A stretch of DNA of 64,000 nucleotides from Thalassia testudinum (GCA_037157565.1 JAZHRO010000003.1:70682501-70746500); one strand, 5' to 3'; counted from the first letter of the stretch, positions 44,788 to 56,893 are shown. The notes: a model not told the origin generated them from the sequence alone. Program-made: numbers and translations.

Positions 44788-47387
44788 ACTCAGTACTTTG
44801 TAAAACCCAAGAATACAACTGTTAAATGCAAATATAATTGATTCAAAGAGTTTTTAAGAAAGATATAAAAAAAAATAGAATTAGACGTCTGATTTATGTA
44901 TCAGACGTCTTAAATGTGATCTTTCTTTCTCTTTTTCTTTTTCTGCTTTGCCTTTCAGATCTCGTTGCAATCTTCCCTTGTCCTTCTTCTTCTTCTCCTG
45001 CGAAGACCTCTAACCTTTCTGTTTTCCTCCTTCGCCTGCGAAGACTTCTAACCTTTCTGTTTTCCTCCTTCGCCTGCGAAGACTTCTTTCTTTCTTCTTC
45101 TTCTGTCTTGCTTCTCCTTTCTTCGTTGCCTTCTTCTTCTTCTTTGTCTTGCTTTCTTCTTCTTCTTTGTCTTGCTTCTCCTTTCTTCTGCAGCGGCCAC
45201 GTCCTTCTCCTGCAATCAACCTGCCTGCACAGGGGAACAAAACCTAACCCTTCTCCCTCTACCCGCGCGTGTCTCTCTCTCAAGCAACTCACTCTAACCG
45301 CTCTCCCAGAGCCAGAGTCTCAATCGGGTCGGATCGTACCCGGGACCAGGCGCACCTGCAGGTGTGTGATGCGCGAGGAGTGCGTAGGTCTAGGTCGGGT
45401 CGGATCCGCCAGGTCCGCGTGGTCAGGCCGCGGACGAGGCGGGTGGGGTCAGTGAGGGACCTCACCCCTGTGCTTTCGAGGCAGTAAACGTATATCACAA
45501 AAAACCTTTATACCATACCTGTGCCTTGAGATTCCACGATGTGGGACTAAACGTTCCGCCCTTCCTTTGCGTGCGCCCGCAGACTCTCGTGTGCAATTGC
45601 CCACGCTGAAGGCCCTGCTGCTGATCCTTGCTGAACTCAGTCACCTCGCAACTCTTGCTAGAGTCTGCTGCACCTGCCGCCTGGGAAGCCTGACGCCTGC
45701 TGCTGCTCCAAGCTTCCTGCTGCTTCGACTGTTAATGGCGGCCGGAGCGTTTACCTGAACTTCCACAGAACGGCCTATTGGCCCAATTAGAATAGTGGGA
45801 AACCTTCGCCGTAGCACGGCGAAGGCTGTGGGTGATGCTGCAGGTTGCCTGTCGGCCTAGGCGTGCCCGCCTAGGTCAACCTATGGCCGGAGATGGTGGG
45901 TTGTTCGGGGGGTGGTTATGGAGGTCTGGAGTGACAGTTGTGGGGTGGAGCGAGTTCCTGGTGATGAGGCGGAGCTCACGAGGTGGTTGGCGAGCCGTGT
46001 GGAGTGGCGGAGTGGTGTGGGCGGCTCGCCGGAGTTCGGTCGGTGATGTGGAAGATGAGGGTGGTCAGCGTCGGTCGAGGGGTAATCAGATGAGATAACA
46101 GGGGGAAAAGAGAGGGGACAGGATGGAGAGGAGTTCTAACCTAATTGTAAGGACGAAAGGGGACGGAAGGCGGACAGCAGTACTTGCTGTCGCCGGAGAA
46201 GATGACGCCCAGTGGGGGAGAACGGCGGCGACGACGGGGCTGAGGCGGCGTGCGCTGGTACTGCGCGACGCGGAGGGAGGTCAGGAAGCTAACTCTGCCA
46301 CTGGTTTTGTGGCAGAGCGAAGAGGGAGGGGAGGGGGGCTCGCCGGAGCTAGCTGGGGTATTTGGCCGAGCAGGAGGAGAGGAATTGAAGGGGGAAACTC
46401 GGCCAAATCAAGCTCAAGATGAGTGGCCGGGTCCGAGGGGTGTTTTATAGGTGCTGGACTTGGTGTGCAGGGCGTGAAGGGCACGTAATTGCCTGAGGTT
46501 GGTCGCCGGAGATGGAAAGGAGTTAGGATACCCAAATCTCTCGTGCGTTCGCACGAGAGATTGGGTTCACACCAACGATTGTGATTGACTTTATGAGGAA
46601 GGGAATTCCTCAGAGAATCCTCCTTCCATTTCTGGGAGGGAATCTCTGAGGGATTAGAGAGCAATCCCTCTCCGAACCTCGCCGGAGTTCGGTTCTGCCC
46701 TAGCAATGGCGGCAGGACCGGTTTGCAAAGAAGGCGAGGAACCTAGGGGGCTCTCTGCAAGGATATTCAAAAGATAGGGACCTCTTTGTGATTTGGGTGT
46801 ACTAACTTGCAAAGTAGGTCAAGATGACCTCTCCTTAGGTCCAAATTTTGGTATAAACCTAATTTGGACCTAAGGAAACCAATGGAGAAGTTAGATTTCA
46901 GGTTTGACCTCGTTTGACTGGATATTTTGCGTAAAAACCCAAATTAGGTTAATTGAAGAGCTAGGACCCTAATCTAGGTCAAACTAGGTTCCAAAGGCCA
47001 AATTAAGTGTTCTAAACCCTAGAGTATGGTTTTCCATGATTTGTAGAGGGTTTACTTGCTTTTTGTTCTAACCGGAACCTTGTTAATTTAAGCGGGTCTG
47101 TTTTAGGGTTACCAAGTGTCTTTTAGTTCTTAGATTGCACATGAACCCATTTCTGATTGACTCAACCCACTTTTTATCTCATTTAGACCATTTGACCTAT
47201 GTTTTGCCTCTGAGAAATCCCGTTTATCTACTGCAATGGTAAAATTGCAGTTTTAACCTTTATTTCATGTTTTCTTCTTAGAGCACTTGTTTCTTCAGTT
47301 AGGCCTTCTTCTAGGTTATGTAGGAGCTTTTATCTTCTTTATTGTGTCAAAATGAGCTAGTTATGGCTCATGATGAGGCTCTCATCA
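44664..47387 (-). repeat. 5' LTR of W (right copy)
   Basis: Same length and, as far as I can compare, same sequence as 38446-41169 at an offset of exactly 6218. TATA box 46449-46442; hairpins at 45803-45825 and 46535-46562. Confidence 0.92.
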
Positions 47388-47392
47388 TGCTA

Positions 47393-47897
47393 CGATGGGT
47401 CTTAGGGCTGATTGGGCAGCTGAGATGGTGTCACATGGTGCCATCTTAGCCATCCATCTTCTGTGTGTTGTAGATGGTGCCACGGATGTTGGATTAGACC
47501 GATTTTCTCGCTGTTAGGCTGCGATTATCGATCCAAACCCATCCGTACAGTTGAACTTGTCATCTGATGTGCAGTTTGTCACCATCATGGCCCTTGATCT
47601 CTAGGCTTCCTCTGAATATATCTGGTGCTACGGATGTCCGATCAGGGTGATCTTAGAGTCATTGAACTCCAATAGTCACCCTGATTTGATCCATACAGTT
47701 GGATCTTCGATTCGAGGCCCCGATTAAAAGCTGCTCTGTCCCGGGCCATAAAAGAAGACATTTACGATACAATTTATACAATTTCACCAAAATACATGAT
47801 TATGTGTGTTATGCAATATTTACAATGCATGATGCTAATATGACACTAAGAACATGCATTAATAGACATTTTTGGCTATTTAGATATATGCACATCA
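47393..47897 (-). repeat. Inverted O-type LTR, U3 start
   Basis: Continues the LTR split by W. On the minus strand its start is tgatgtgcatatatctaaatag, the U3 start of the O family. After 47897 the similarity ends. Confidence 0.83.
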
Positions 47898-48690
47898 ACG
47901 ACTCATTTAAGCCTTTCAATCTTGAGATTAGATGACTAACGATTGAGTGTGGAGCATCCACGAGATCTTAGCAAAGGCATTTGAAATTAGAAGGCGATGC
48001 GGGTGAGCGCCTGATGATGGCCATGTGATGGCAATTCGTGGGATTAGCGTGCCCCATGTGTCAGCCAAAGGAGAGCTCCACATGTAAGAAGCATTTGGGA
48101 AGGCTTTTTTAAGTGCAATCAGAGCCATTGATCTCCAGATCAATGGATCTAATAAATCCAAGCTTTATGCATGAGTTGGTGGGCGAAATACCAGCTTTAC
48201 CCCTCATTTTTACTATAAAAAGGACCTAGGGGACCCCATATGGAGGACAACTCCTTAGATCCTCTCCTCCAAATCTCTTCTTCCATCTCTCCAGTCCTCC
48301 AAGCTTCTTTGGCTCTCTCCCTCCTCCACTAAAGCATCCACCAAGCCACCATGGTGTATCACTGCTGCACTCCCCAACCTCTCCAAAAGGCCACCAAGGG
48401 CCACCCTTGGTGCCCTTATTCTAATAGTTTAGATATTTTTTTAATTCTTGTTCTAGCATTGCAGGTCTTAGTTATGGCTCTAGTTTTATTTGCATACTCT
48501 TGGTCAATGAACTAATTGATTTGCTTTATATATATTGTGATTAGTATTTAGTATTTAGATCTAAATCAATGTTATAGTCAAGTCATTTTCTGCCTCCCTG
48601 AGTTCGACCGGGACTCACCAGTTTAGTTAAATTTTATTTCCTTCAATTCATTTCGCGGTATACTATAACAAAACCATCTCTTAAATGCAA
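47898..48690 (+). mobile_element. LTR-like sequence, probably the right half of 'P'
   Basis: Plus-strand LTR features: TATA box (ctataaaaagg, 48214-48220), pyrimidine-rich R region and 'gcctccctgagttcgacc' at about 48590 near the end, a block the Athila LTRs in this window share. With 846-1848 it would make one LTR of about 1.8 kb. Link to P is inference from order, orientation and total length. Confidence 0.5.
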
Positions 48691-49560
48691 TTCCACATTC
48701 GAATAGTAGTTTGCATTTGCATCATGTTTACTTGCTTATTTATAAATAATGTGTTTTATGGACCTATTTTTTTTATAATGTCATATATTATGATTATAGG
48801 TCCATGTGTGAATAAAGAAGACCAGGAAACAAGGTCGGAGAAAAAAAAGAGAAGAAAAGATCCAGGAAGCCAAAGAACAACAAAGGATGTAAAGAGAGAA
48901 GAAAGGAGGAGGAATAAACCTATTACCCCATCCACCACGAAATAGGCTTATCCTAACCCAAGCCAACCTTGACCTAATTCCTTTACAGTAGTGCACAAAA
49001 CCTATTAGGTCTCCCAAACACTTAGGAACCAAACCTACCCTAGAAAACCCTTAAAACACATTCTAGCCCTCTTTTGGACTTCCGGATATTAGGTTGGACG
49101 TCTGATTTCTGCAGAAAACCAATCTAGGAGGCTCGCACTGCACCAATATTGGATGTCTAACCTACTCCTTAGATGTCTGATTTTGGAGTTTAAGTCATCT
49201 GATAGACTCCTTGAACATCTGATACTGCTTCAAAGTTCCTATTTTGGAGCTAAAGGCCCTATTATGCCTCCTTTGTCTTAGGGAACCTACCATACACCCT
49301 AGGAAACTACTTAGAGACCTCCTAAGCCTAGCCCACACACCTTCAGATGACCCAAACCTAGGTTGAAACAACCTAATCCCACCTTAACCCTATGCAAAAC
49401 CCATTCCTACAACCCACGTACATCCACCAGCTATGCACACTTTTTTTTACACCTTTTATTTAATCTCATTTTATCCCCAACACAAACCCATGCACACCAC
49501 ACCCAACACAAACCCACACAATCATGTACACACATGGCTACGTACACATTAGGTTAAGAT
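48691..49560. other. Unassigned, retroelement-like
   Basis: No credible gene. Several gacgtctg-like words (about 49088-49230), A-rich at 48838-48860, and C/A-rich toward 49500. Probably decayed LTR or leader. Confidence 0.3.
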
Positions 49561-50545
49561 ATTTCTAAAAAAGACCTATTGCGGAAAAGCCAACCCCACC
49601 AAAACCAATTCCCACCGCCAACTCCACATTCCACTCAAAAAAATCCCACATCTGAAGTGCCCTCCAATGATTTGGCACATTTTCGATTTTTCCCCTCCCA
49701 TTAAAAAAAAAACTCCATGGAACGCTCCCTTAGATGCCTCCCTCTACTAATCTCTCCATGACTGAACCCTTCGTAGACGCCCCTAGACATGATCCCTCCT
49801 CTGTCCTCTTCTCCTTCCTGTCAGCCATCATCTCTGACTTCTTCTTCCAAGTAGAAGACTCCTCCATGCCAGGACCTCCACCAAGCCACCTTGGTGGACA
49901 TCTCCTCTACATCTCAAGCCCTCCAAGAAGGCCACCAAGTACCACTCCTTGGTGTCCTTATTCTTTAATCTAGCTCTTCCTTTTTCTCATTTCCATTTAC
50001 TGCATTCTAGTTACAAAAAGTTACATTTCATGTTCTAGTTAGTTTCTAAGCATTCCTCTAATGTTAGATTTCTAAGCATCCTTCTATTATTCATTCTCTG
50101 TGTAAGATTCCTTTTAGTCAATAAATGGTCATCATTACAGCCATCATTTCCTTTAGTAATTTATCATCTCTATGTTGTATTGTGGTTCCTTCATAGATTA
50201 ATGATCACATGTTGCACCGTAATGATCTTGATAGCATTTAGACATTTGGAGAATTTCATGACGAATGTTTTTTGTATGCATGCTATATATATTTAATCTA
50301 CACAATGATCATTTGTTTCGTATTCGCGATCGGTGAATTCTTAGTGCAGGAAATCTGCCACATTCAATCTTAGCTATTGAGTTTAGGTTCTTATTTAGTT
50401 AGAAATTAAGTTAAAAATTTTGTTAGAAATTTGTCTTTACGCCTCCATGAGTTTGACTCAGAATTACTATCTCGTTATATTTTATTTGTTGACATATTTT
50501 CGTGTTATACTACGACAAAAATATTCAAAACCACGATTTTACACC
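49561..50545 (+). mobile_element. Second LTR-like remnant
   Basis: Shares with 47898-48690 the segment 'accaagccacctTGGTgg' (about 49882) and, near 50438-50520, the closing block 'gcctccatgagtttgactc' plus a T-rich stretch and 'gtgttatactacgac'. Boundaries are not visible. Confidence 0.45.
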
Positions 50546-51288
50546 AAACAATTGATTCACAAAGTGAACCAACTTTACCTTACCTACCCTAAGGTTTAGG
50601 TTGAAATTAGGGTGAAGTCACTCGAACCACCCTATTTAGGTTCACAATTAGGTTATTAGATCTCATCTTTTATGATTCAATTGATCTTAGAGCCTTGATT
50701 TTAGGGTTTGACAATTAGATCAATTCAACCAAGGGCTTATGTAGCACACAAATGTGGAATGATTTTTTTCTTTATAATTGGCAAGTATGTACTAACACTT
50801 TAAACCCTAATGTTCAAAACCCTAATTAGCTCTATTCCATGTCCAATTTAATTCCAAAAATAGTACATTGGGCTCAAACAAGGTGATTAGTCTAAGGTGT
50901 TGAGAAATTTTAGTTCACGTCCCTAATTGCCATAGAAAGCAAGGATTGGATGTATCTAATCCAAACAAATCTCTTTGATCTCAATCAACACTAGAAAATC
51001 AAGAAATTCTTGCCACGAATGATAATTCTAGAAAACTAAGGCAAGGTTGGCTTCCAAATAGTTTTTTTTAATTTTCTTTTATCTTCACCAGAAAGGTAGG
51101 TCAGTTAAGGAAGATAGGAAAGAAGACTAACCTACCTTTGGTGTGGTTGATCCGAGCCAATGGTATTAAGCTTTACGTTGTGCTTCGCTCGAAGTTTCCT
51201 AGAAACAATCAAAACAAAGACAAAGTTAGAAATCAAGTAAGAAGAAGGTGAAAAGATGCAGAACCAAATAGTGATAAGTGTGCATTAC
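50546..51288. other. Unassigned, possibly leader sequence
   Basis: AT-rich, no credible gene. Lies beside a minus-strand PBS-like site and may be the leader of that element. Confidence 0.3.
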
Positions 51289-51306
51289 TCCTCAGCAACG
51301 ACACCA
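51289..51306 (-). other. Decayed tRNA-Asp-type primer binding site
   Basis: On the minus strand TGGTGTCGTTGCTGAGGA, 3 bp after an LTR end (gaacgaaca). Several differences from the perfect site at 8612. Confidence 0.55.
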
Positions 51307-51309
51307 AAA

Positions 51310-52206
51310 TGTTCGTTCGCTTTCAGGGGTCATCTTAGGGAACAAGAAATTGCACGAATACCACTAATCAATTGAACAGAATATGAAGCATAGGAGTTTG
51401 ATGCAAAAGAAATTAATATTTGATCAATGTCATAATCAAACTCAAAAGGGAACGAAAATGTGTTTTGAATCAAGTAAGCCTTAGCTTACATCGTAGCAAA
51501 ATTGGCCTTCTTCTGTTGGGCCAAACCTCAGCCAAAGCCACACCATTCTTGCATCCAAATTGCACCAGACCTGCTCGTGCATGTGTGGGAAGGCATGCAT
51601 GGGTGTATGGGGACCCAACCCCTTGATTTTGAGCAGCTAATGGATTTGATGTTTCCTTTTGTGGCTGATTGAAGAGGCGCTGCTACATGACTTGCGACTA
51701 AATGTCCAACCTTCTTCTTCGTTCTCTTCGTGTTGAGCTACTGATGATGTTGGCGATAAATTGGTCGTTAAATCTCAAATCCACAGCCTGGATGGAGAGT
51801 TATAAGTAATAAGCAGCAATTGGAGGTGGAATCATCCAAGTCGCATTGTCGGATACGTTGTAGATCGTTGGAGAGGAAAGCAAATCCGGTGAGACCTGTG
51901 CATAAGAATATGGACCACTTCAACCCTAATTAAAAGCATCAAAAGCTCCAGCAAAGCATGTTGGAGTAAAGCCCTAAGTCTATTGGTTTAGCGAGTGGAT
52001 GGAGGGTGGTGGCAGTTAAGCTCGAAGAAGCTTCATCAGTGGCGATGATGGATGATGATGGAGGAGATGGCGATGATGGATGATGATGGAGGAGATGTGA
52101 GAGCTAATTGACTTGGGCAAAAGTTAGATGAGGGAAAGCTTTTGACTAGGCCAATTGGTCTAGGGCAAGGTGAAGGTGAGGTGGCAATGAAGGTGGAGGT
52201 GATTCA
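51310..52206 (-). repeat. Partial LTR (R-U5), minus orientation
   Basis: The right border of the PBS gives its end at 51310. It lacks the U3 start and stops where an LTR in the other orientation begins. Contains a 28-bp tandem duplication (52041-52068, 52069-52096). Confidence 0.5.
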
Positions 52207-53600
52207 TGATAACGTCATCATCATCCATAACCAGCCTTAATTAGTCATAATCCATGACAAATGCTCCTACATAACCGCCAGACGATCGTAATTCACTACA
52301 TATCCATTATGAGAAATAAATAGTAAAATAGGGGTAAATCTGCAGTTTTAACAGTATAACCTAAATGCAGAGCAACCATGGGTTTTCTAAGGGTTTATTA
52401 AAGGTCAAATAGTCATAAATGTCTAATAAGTGGGTTCATATAAGTGGAAATGAGTTTTCACACATTTCGAGAATTAACGGACATCTGAAACCTTAATTTG
52501 AGACCCACTTAATTAACTGAGGTTTTGGTCACGATAAATTCACCTAAACCTTCTAAACATCATAGAAAAATATTCTATAAGGTTTGGTATCCTTGATTTG
52601 ACCATTGGAACACATTTTAACCTAAAATAGAGTCTTAGATAGTTGCCCAAATTTGGGTTTTTGCATAATTTGCATAGTCAAACTTGGTCAAAAACAAAAT
52701 CTAACTTCACCATCAGATTCCTTGGGTTCAAATTAGGTCTGTACTAAAATTTTGGTCCAATCAGAGATTATCTTTACCTAGTTTGCATTCCAGTCCAGTC
52801 TGACTCTTTTTCTTACACACAACGCTGACTTTATGAATTCCTTACAAATAGGTCCCTAAGTTTGTCATCTTCTTTGCAATAAGGTTCCTCCACCATTATC
52901 GTGGAGGAACTCCTACTCCATTGACCTTCAACTAGGTATTTCTCCCTGATTGATTGGCAGATCCCTTCCAAAATTGGAAGGGAGGCTCCTGAGAGATTTT
53001 CCTATAATTTGAGTCGCATCTTGGGCTCTAATTCTTGCCCAAATTCTCATGAGAACCCTTTGAAATCAAGGGTTTCCTATTCTTGCAAAAGCTCCAAGAT
53101 TCCAAGCGTGGTTTCCAAGCTTGGAAATGCTTCTCTGAGGCCTATAAAAGACCCCCCGACGACAAACCATCCTCTTTAGCTTGGTTTAGAGGCTGGATAC
53201 CCCCTTTTCCCCTCTCCCGACCTCCTTCTCCGCCAACTCTGGCGACCTTCTCCAACCACCTTCCTCATCCACACTCATAGGTCATAGTAGGTGAATTCTT
53301 CCTCCTCACCTTCCTCCGCATGTCGCAATGCTAGCAACTGCTGCCTACGCCCTCTCGTCGTCGCCTCTTCTACCACTGGAGTATTCTTCTTACCCACGAA
53401 TGTTGTACCACCAGCATGGAAATTCTTCACTTTCAACCATTAGTTTAGGGTTAGCTATGTTCCCTTAGATCCTTAGGTTAATTCCTTCTGTTCAAAACCA
53501 AGAAACAACCGTTGACATTGCCGCTCACCTCCATTTTACTCCGCTCCGGCCGCACCTTCGACGAGGTATGATGTGAAGCTCATCATCATCTCTAATTACC
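52207..53600 (+). repeat. Partial W-related LTR 'X' (U3 and start of R), plus orientation
   Basis: Starts tgataacgtcatcatcatcc. Blocks such as tgctcctacataacc and the region 52650-52760 match the W LTR read in its own (minus) direction. TATA box cctataaaag at 53143, preceded by two perfect 10-bp hairpins (52884-52910, 52962-52983). It lacks U5. The right end is approximate. Confidence 0.65.
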
Positions 53601-53660
53601 CGTAATTACCTAGTCTTGCTAGTTAATTTGCTAGGATTATGTAAATATATGGGTTAGTTA
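53601..53660. other. Unassigned flank of LINE B
   Basis: Short AT-rich stretch before the A tail of LINE B; holds the left target duplication, which cannot be defined because the 5' end of LINE B is outside the window. Confidence 0.3.
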
Positions 53661-54531
53661 TTTTTTTTGAAACAAAAAGGAAAGCTATCGTCTTACGATA
53701 GCAATCCTGAGCAGTATATTATATAAACACGTAAGAGAAATTACAGAAAAGATCCCCAAGAGTGTATGAGGGACCAGCACTCTCTTACAATATTTTCACA
53801 GCATAAAGGCCTCTCCTGAAAAAGTCTCTCATTTCTTGCCTTCCATACACACCAAATAGTGGCGGCCATGTGAATATGTGGCTTCCCTCTCACAACAAAC
53901 CCATGCCAGATAGAATCCCACTCTGGTAATGGCTCCTGACATGTCTTTCTCCAAATAGCAACAGTGACAAGGCAAGAAGAAAGGAGGTGATTTACATCGT
54001 CAGTATTCATCTCACACAAAAAACAAACATGGTGATCGGTTCCCAACCTTCTGTGGCGCAGATCACTTCTGATCAATCCATCTCTCCTACATAGCCAGAG
54101 AAAAATCTGTACTTTGGGAGGAATTTTCAACAACCAAATCATCTTGTCAATGGAATCGCATCTCCATCCTTCTTCAAGGCTCAACATTCAGTTATAGCTA
54201 GATTGGACACTATAAATCCCCTCCCAAAGGTATTTGTCCTCCACTCCAGGCCTAGGTTTGAAGCTCTCAAGCTCTGAAATTAGCCTTCTCCTTTCTTCCT
54301 ACAGTCGAGTAGCTCTCTTGCAGGATTCCTCATCAAACAGATTCCATCTGCAGCTACTGCAGGACTAGACCCTGCTGATAATGGCATCCTTGTCAGATGC
54401 TACAGCAAAAGCTCTTGAATAGAGCTCCTTCAAGACACCTAGCCAAGACCACCCCTCCTTCCAGAAACTGAAGGACCAACCATCTCCAAGTGTTGGCTAT
54501 AGCAGGTGGAAATGATCAGCCAATGCCCTTG
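53661..54531 (-). mobile_element. L1-type LINE 'B', 3' part
   Basis: A tail at the left (tttttttt before gaaac on plus), hairpin near 53680-53705, and zf-RVT coding region. Similar to LINE A over the same region. Interrupted by Z after ccttg (54527-54531); continues at 63252. Confidence 0.88.
53741..54187 (-). pseudogene. LINE B ORF2, C-terminal zf-RVT domain
   Basis: A 148-codon open piece: KIPPKVQIFLWLCRRDGLI, LRHRRLG, then Cys/His residues (CFLCEMNTDDVNHLLSSC), and CVWKARNERLFQE. LINE A has the same domain at 26684-26307. It is the domain usually found after RT in plant L1 ORF2. Stops separate it from the rest. Confidence 0.8.
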
Positions 54532-56893
54532 TGATGGGTCGGCCCGAATAGGTTGTTAATATGATATTTTTATCGTTGAAATGTGTATAGTGGTTAACCT
54601 AATTCAGACCTAACCATCTCTCTACAAAATTTTTAACCTGGCCTAATTGATTTTATCTTATCGCTTTTAGGCCCAGGGTCGAACTCAGGGAAGTCGGGTT
54701 CAAGTCGAGTTTCTACGTTTTCCTTAAAATGCGTCTCTTTCGTTCGTTTATTGTGTTTTTGGTATTTTTCTTATTTAGGTTTTTTTCTGGTAATCCTTGT
54801 TCTTGAGGCACACCCTCAAAATTGTGTCCTTGGCTTTTAGCCAAAACAGAGTTTCAAAACACGCCTTGCTACTTGCAAGACGGGGTACCTGCAAATCAAA
54901 GATTATCTTTTCACTTTTATACTTTTTTTTATCTTTTTACTAAGAAGGAAGCTAACAGATAGAAAGTAAATATAGTAGCTATAGATATATATTTATATGT
55001 AGTATATATATAAAGGGGTGGGGATGGAGGTGATGATGGAGTGTAGCACTATGTCGAGTCAGTCGACGTCTAGAGCGACGCAACCAACACGACTAGGTGC
55101 CGCATGGAGTGTGGATGGAGGATGGATGATGTATGGGACCATGCTTTTTTTGTACGCGTGTATCAAGGAACATCAGCAACTAGTGCAGATATTCCCACGA
55201 TACAGCGTATAGTAAATAACGTGAAAATATATGTACATATGTATGTATATAAGTAAATATATCTATATATATATATAGAAATGTATAGTTATATATGTAT
55301 AGATATAAATATATAGATATATATGTGTTTATATGTATAGGTGTATAGATATATATATATATATGTATATAGATATTTATATATGTATATAAGCATATAT
55401 ATATATTACTATTTAGATATATATATATGTATATATATATGTATATAGACATGTATATATATATGTATATAAGTATATATATATATATATAAGTATATGT
55501 ACAAGTATATAGATGTATATATATTATATATATATGCATGTATACATAACTATATAGATATACTATGCATGTATATATATATATATGTATGTATGTATAT
55601 ATATATTTATATATATGTTACTAGAAGTGTGTGAGTGTGTGTGTATGTGTTGGTATAGGTGTGTGTGCGTCGGCGAATGTGTGTGTGTTGCTGTGAGTAA
55701 AAAAAGAGAGAGAGAGAGTAGGTGGGAGAAAGGGCGGACGCGCACGGGAGTACTCGCGCTAGAGAGAGAGAGAGGGCGAGAGAGCTGGTGATGGCGTGAG
55801 TTAAGACGTCTGTGGATGGCGACAGACGTCTGGAGCCGCGTCGTCTGCAGGCGGCGCCCGACGTCTGGAGGTCGAGTCATCTGCAGATGGCTGCCGACGT
55901 CTGATGGTCGCGGATGCAGGCACGTCTTCGCGCGGAGAAGGTGAGGCGTCTGCAGGTCGGGTGCGAGGAAGGAGAGCGTGCGATGGCGTGCTCGGAGAGG
56001 GCGGCGGGGAGTCTGCAGTCGGTCGCAGAGGGTTGCAGAGGTTGGCAGGGGCGGCGAGAGGGCCTGGTCGGCCGCTGCAGTGCGCGCAGCGGCCGGTCGC
56101 AGGTGCAAGGGCAGAGGCGACAGAGCAGAGGACGGAGCGGAGAAGTGCCCTGCAGGCGCGCGCGGAGGGTTGAGCGCCTGCGGGGAAGGTCGCGGAGGAG
56201 CGAGGGGAGCTGCTGCTGCCGCCGCCACCGCGATTTGGCTGCTGCTGCTGCTGCTTCAAGCTTCGGACCTTGAAGCGGCAGCAATGGCGTGGAGATGAAA
56301 ATGAAAATAAAAGAAGACACCACGCCCACCTGCTCGTTGAAGAGCTGGGCGGTGGTGTTCCCACTGTGGTGGTGAGCACCACAGTGGGTTCTCCTGCTCG
56401 TCGGGTGTCTCCTCGAAGGAGGGCCGATGTATGGGAGGGGAAAACGGTTGAGGAAGGAGGTGGACTGCGGGTTTTGGTGCAGCAACTGCGTGTCTCATCC
56501 CGTTCACGAGGAATAGGTTGTGGCTTTAAATAGAGGAGGAGAGCGTGGCTGCAAGCATGGCTGCAGCAGGGGGGATGGCGTGGGAGTGGCAGTCGCAGGG
56601 AATGGCTGCTGCCGGAGGCATGGCGTGCATGTGGGCGCGGGAAGAAGAAGGCAGCCACGGGAATGAGAAAAAAGAAGAAATCAAGAGGAAAAATAAAAAG
56701 GTGGAATTTGCAAGGAGGCACTTGAGATAAAATGTGAATTACGAAGCAATTTATTTATTTCTCCTCCTCTCATGATTAAATGCATGCATGCAAGCGTTTT
56801 TACAAATGCAACTACAGGATTATAATATACATAGTTAATGCTAGAAAACAGCACAAGAAGGCGTTATTATAGGCGTGTTTTGAGGTGCAAACA
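54532..56893 (-). repeat. 3' LTR of Z (left copy)
   Basis: On the minus strand it runs from tgtttgcacc to gacccatca. Contains TATA-like tatttaaa (56533-56524), a cluster of gacgtctg words (55802-55912), and a TA/TATG-rich microsatellite of about 400 bp (55202-55620). Long GC-rich open frames (up to 306 codons) are composition artefacts. Confidence 0.9.
55202..55620. repeat. TA/TATG-rich microsatellite in Z LTR
   Basis: Irregular tatatatg/tatatag arrays. The right LTR has a similar but not identical tract at 61590-61978. Confidence 0.85.

Larger units (their letters stand above)
38446..47387 (-). mobile_element. Athila-type element 'W', internally deleted, LTRs apparently identical
   Basis: LTRs 38446-41169 and 44664-47387 are each 2724 bp, and I saw no difference between them. 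Target duplication tgcta lies at 38441-38445 and 47388-47392. The internal part (3494 bp, minus strand) holds only the end of RT, RNase H, integrase, 3' noncoding region and PPT. Gag, protease, most of RT, the leader and most of the PBS are missing. The insertion should be recent. Confidence 0.93.

Noticed and set aside
55202..55620. Centromeric or other satellite array
   Set aside because: It is irregular TA/TATG microsatellite limited to the LTR and repeated only with it.
55802..55912. CRISPR-like array of gacgtctg words
   Set aside because: Words are short, spacing is irregular, and the context is a plant LTR.
55801..56721. 306-codon minus-strand frame in the Z LTR
   Set aside because: Pro/Ala/Ser/Arg-rich, spans the TATA box, and is broken in the right LTR. 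GC-rich composition explains it.
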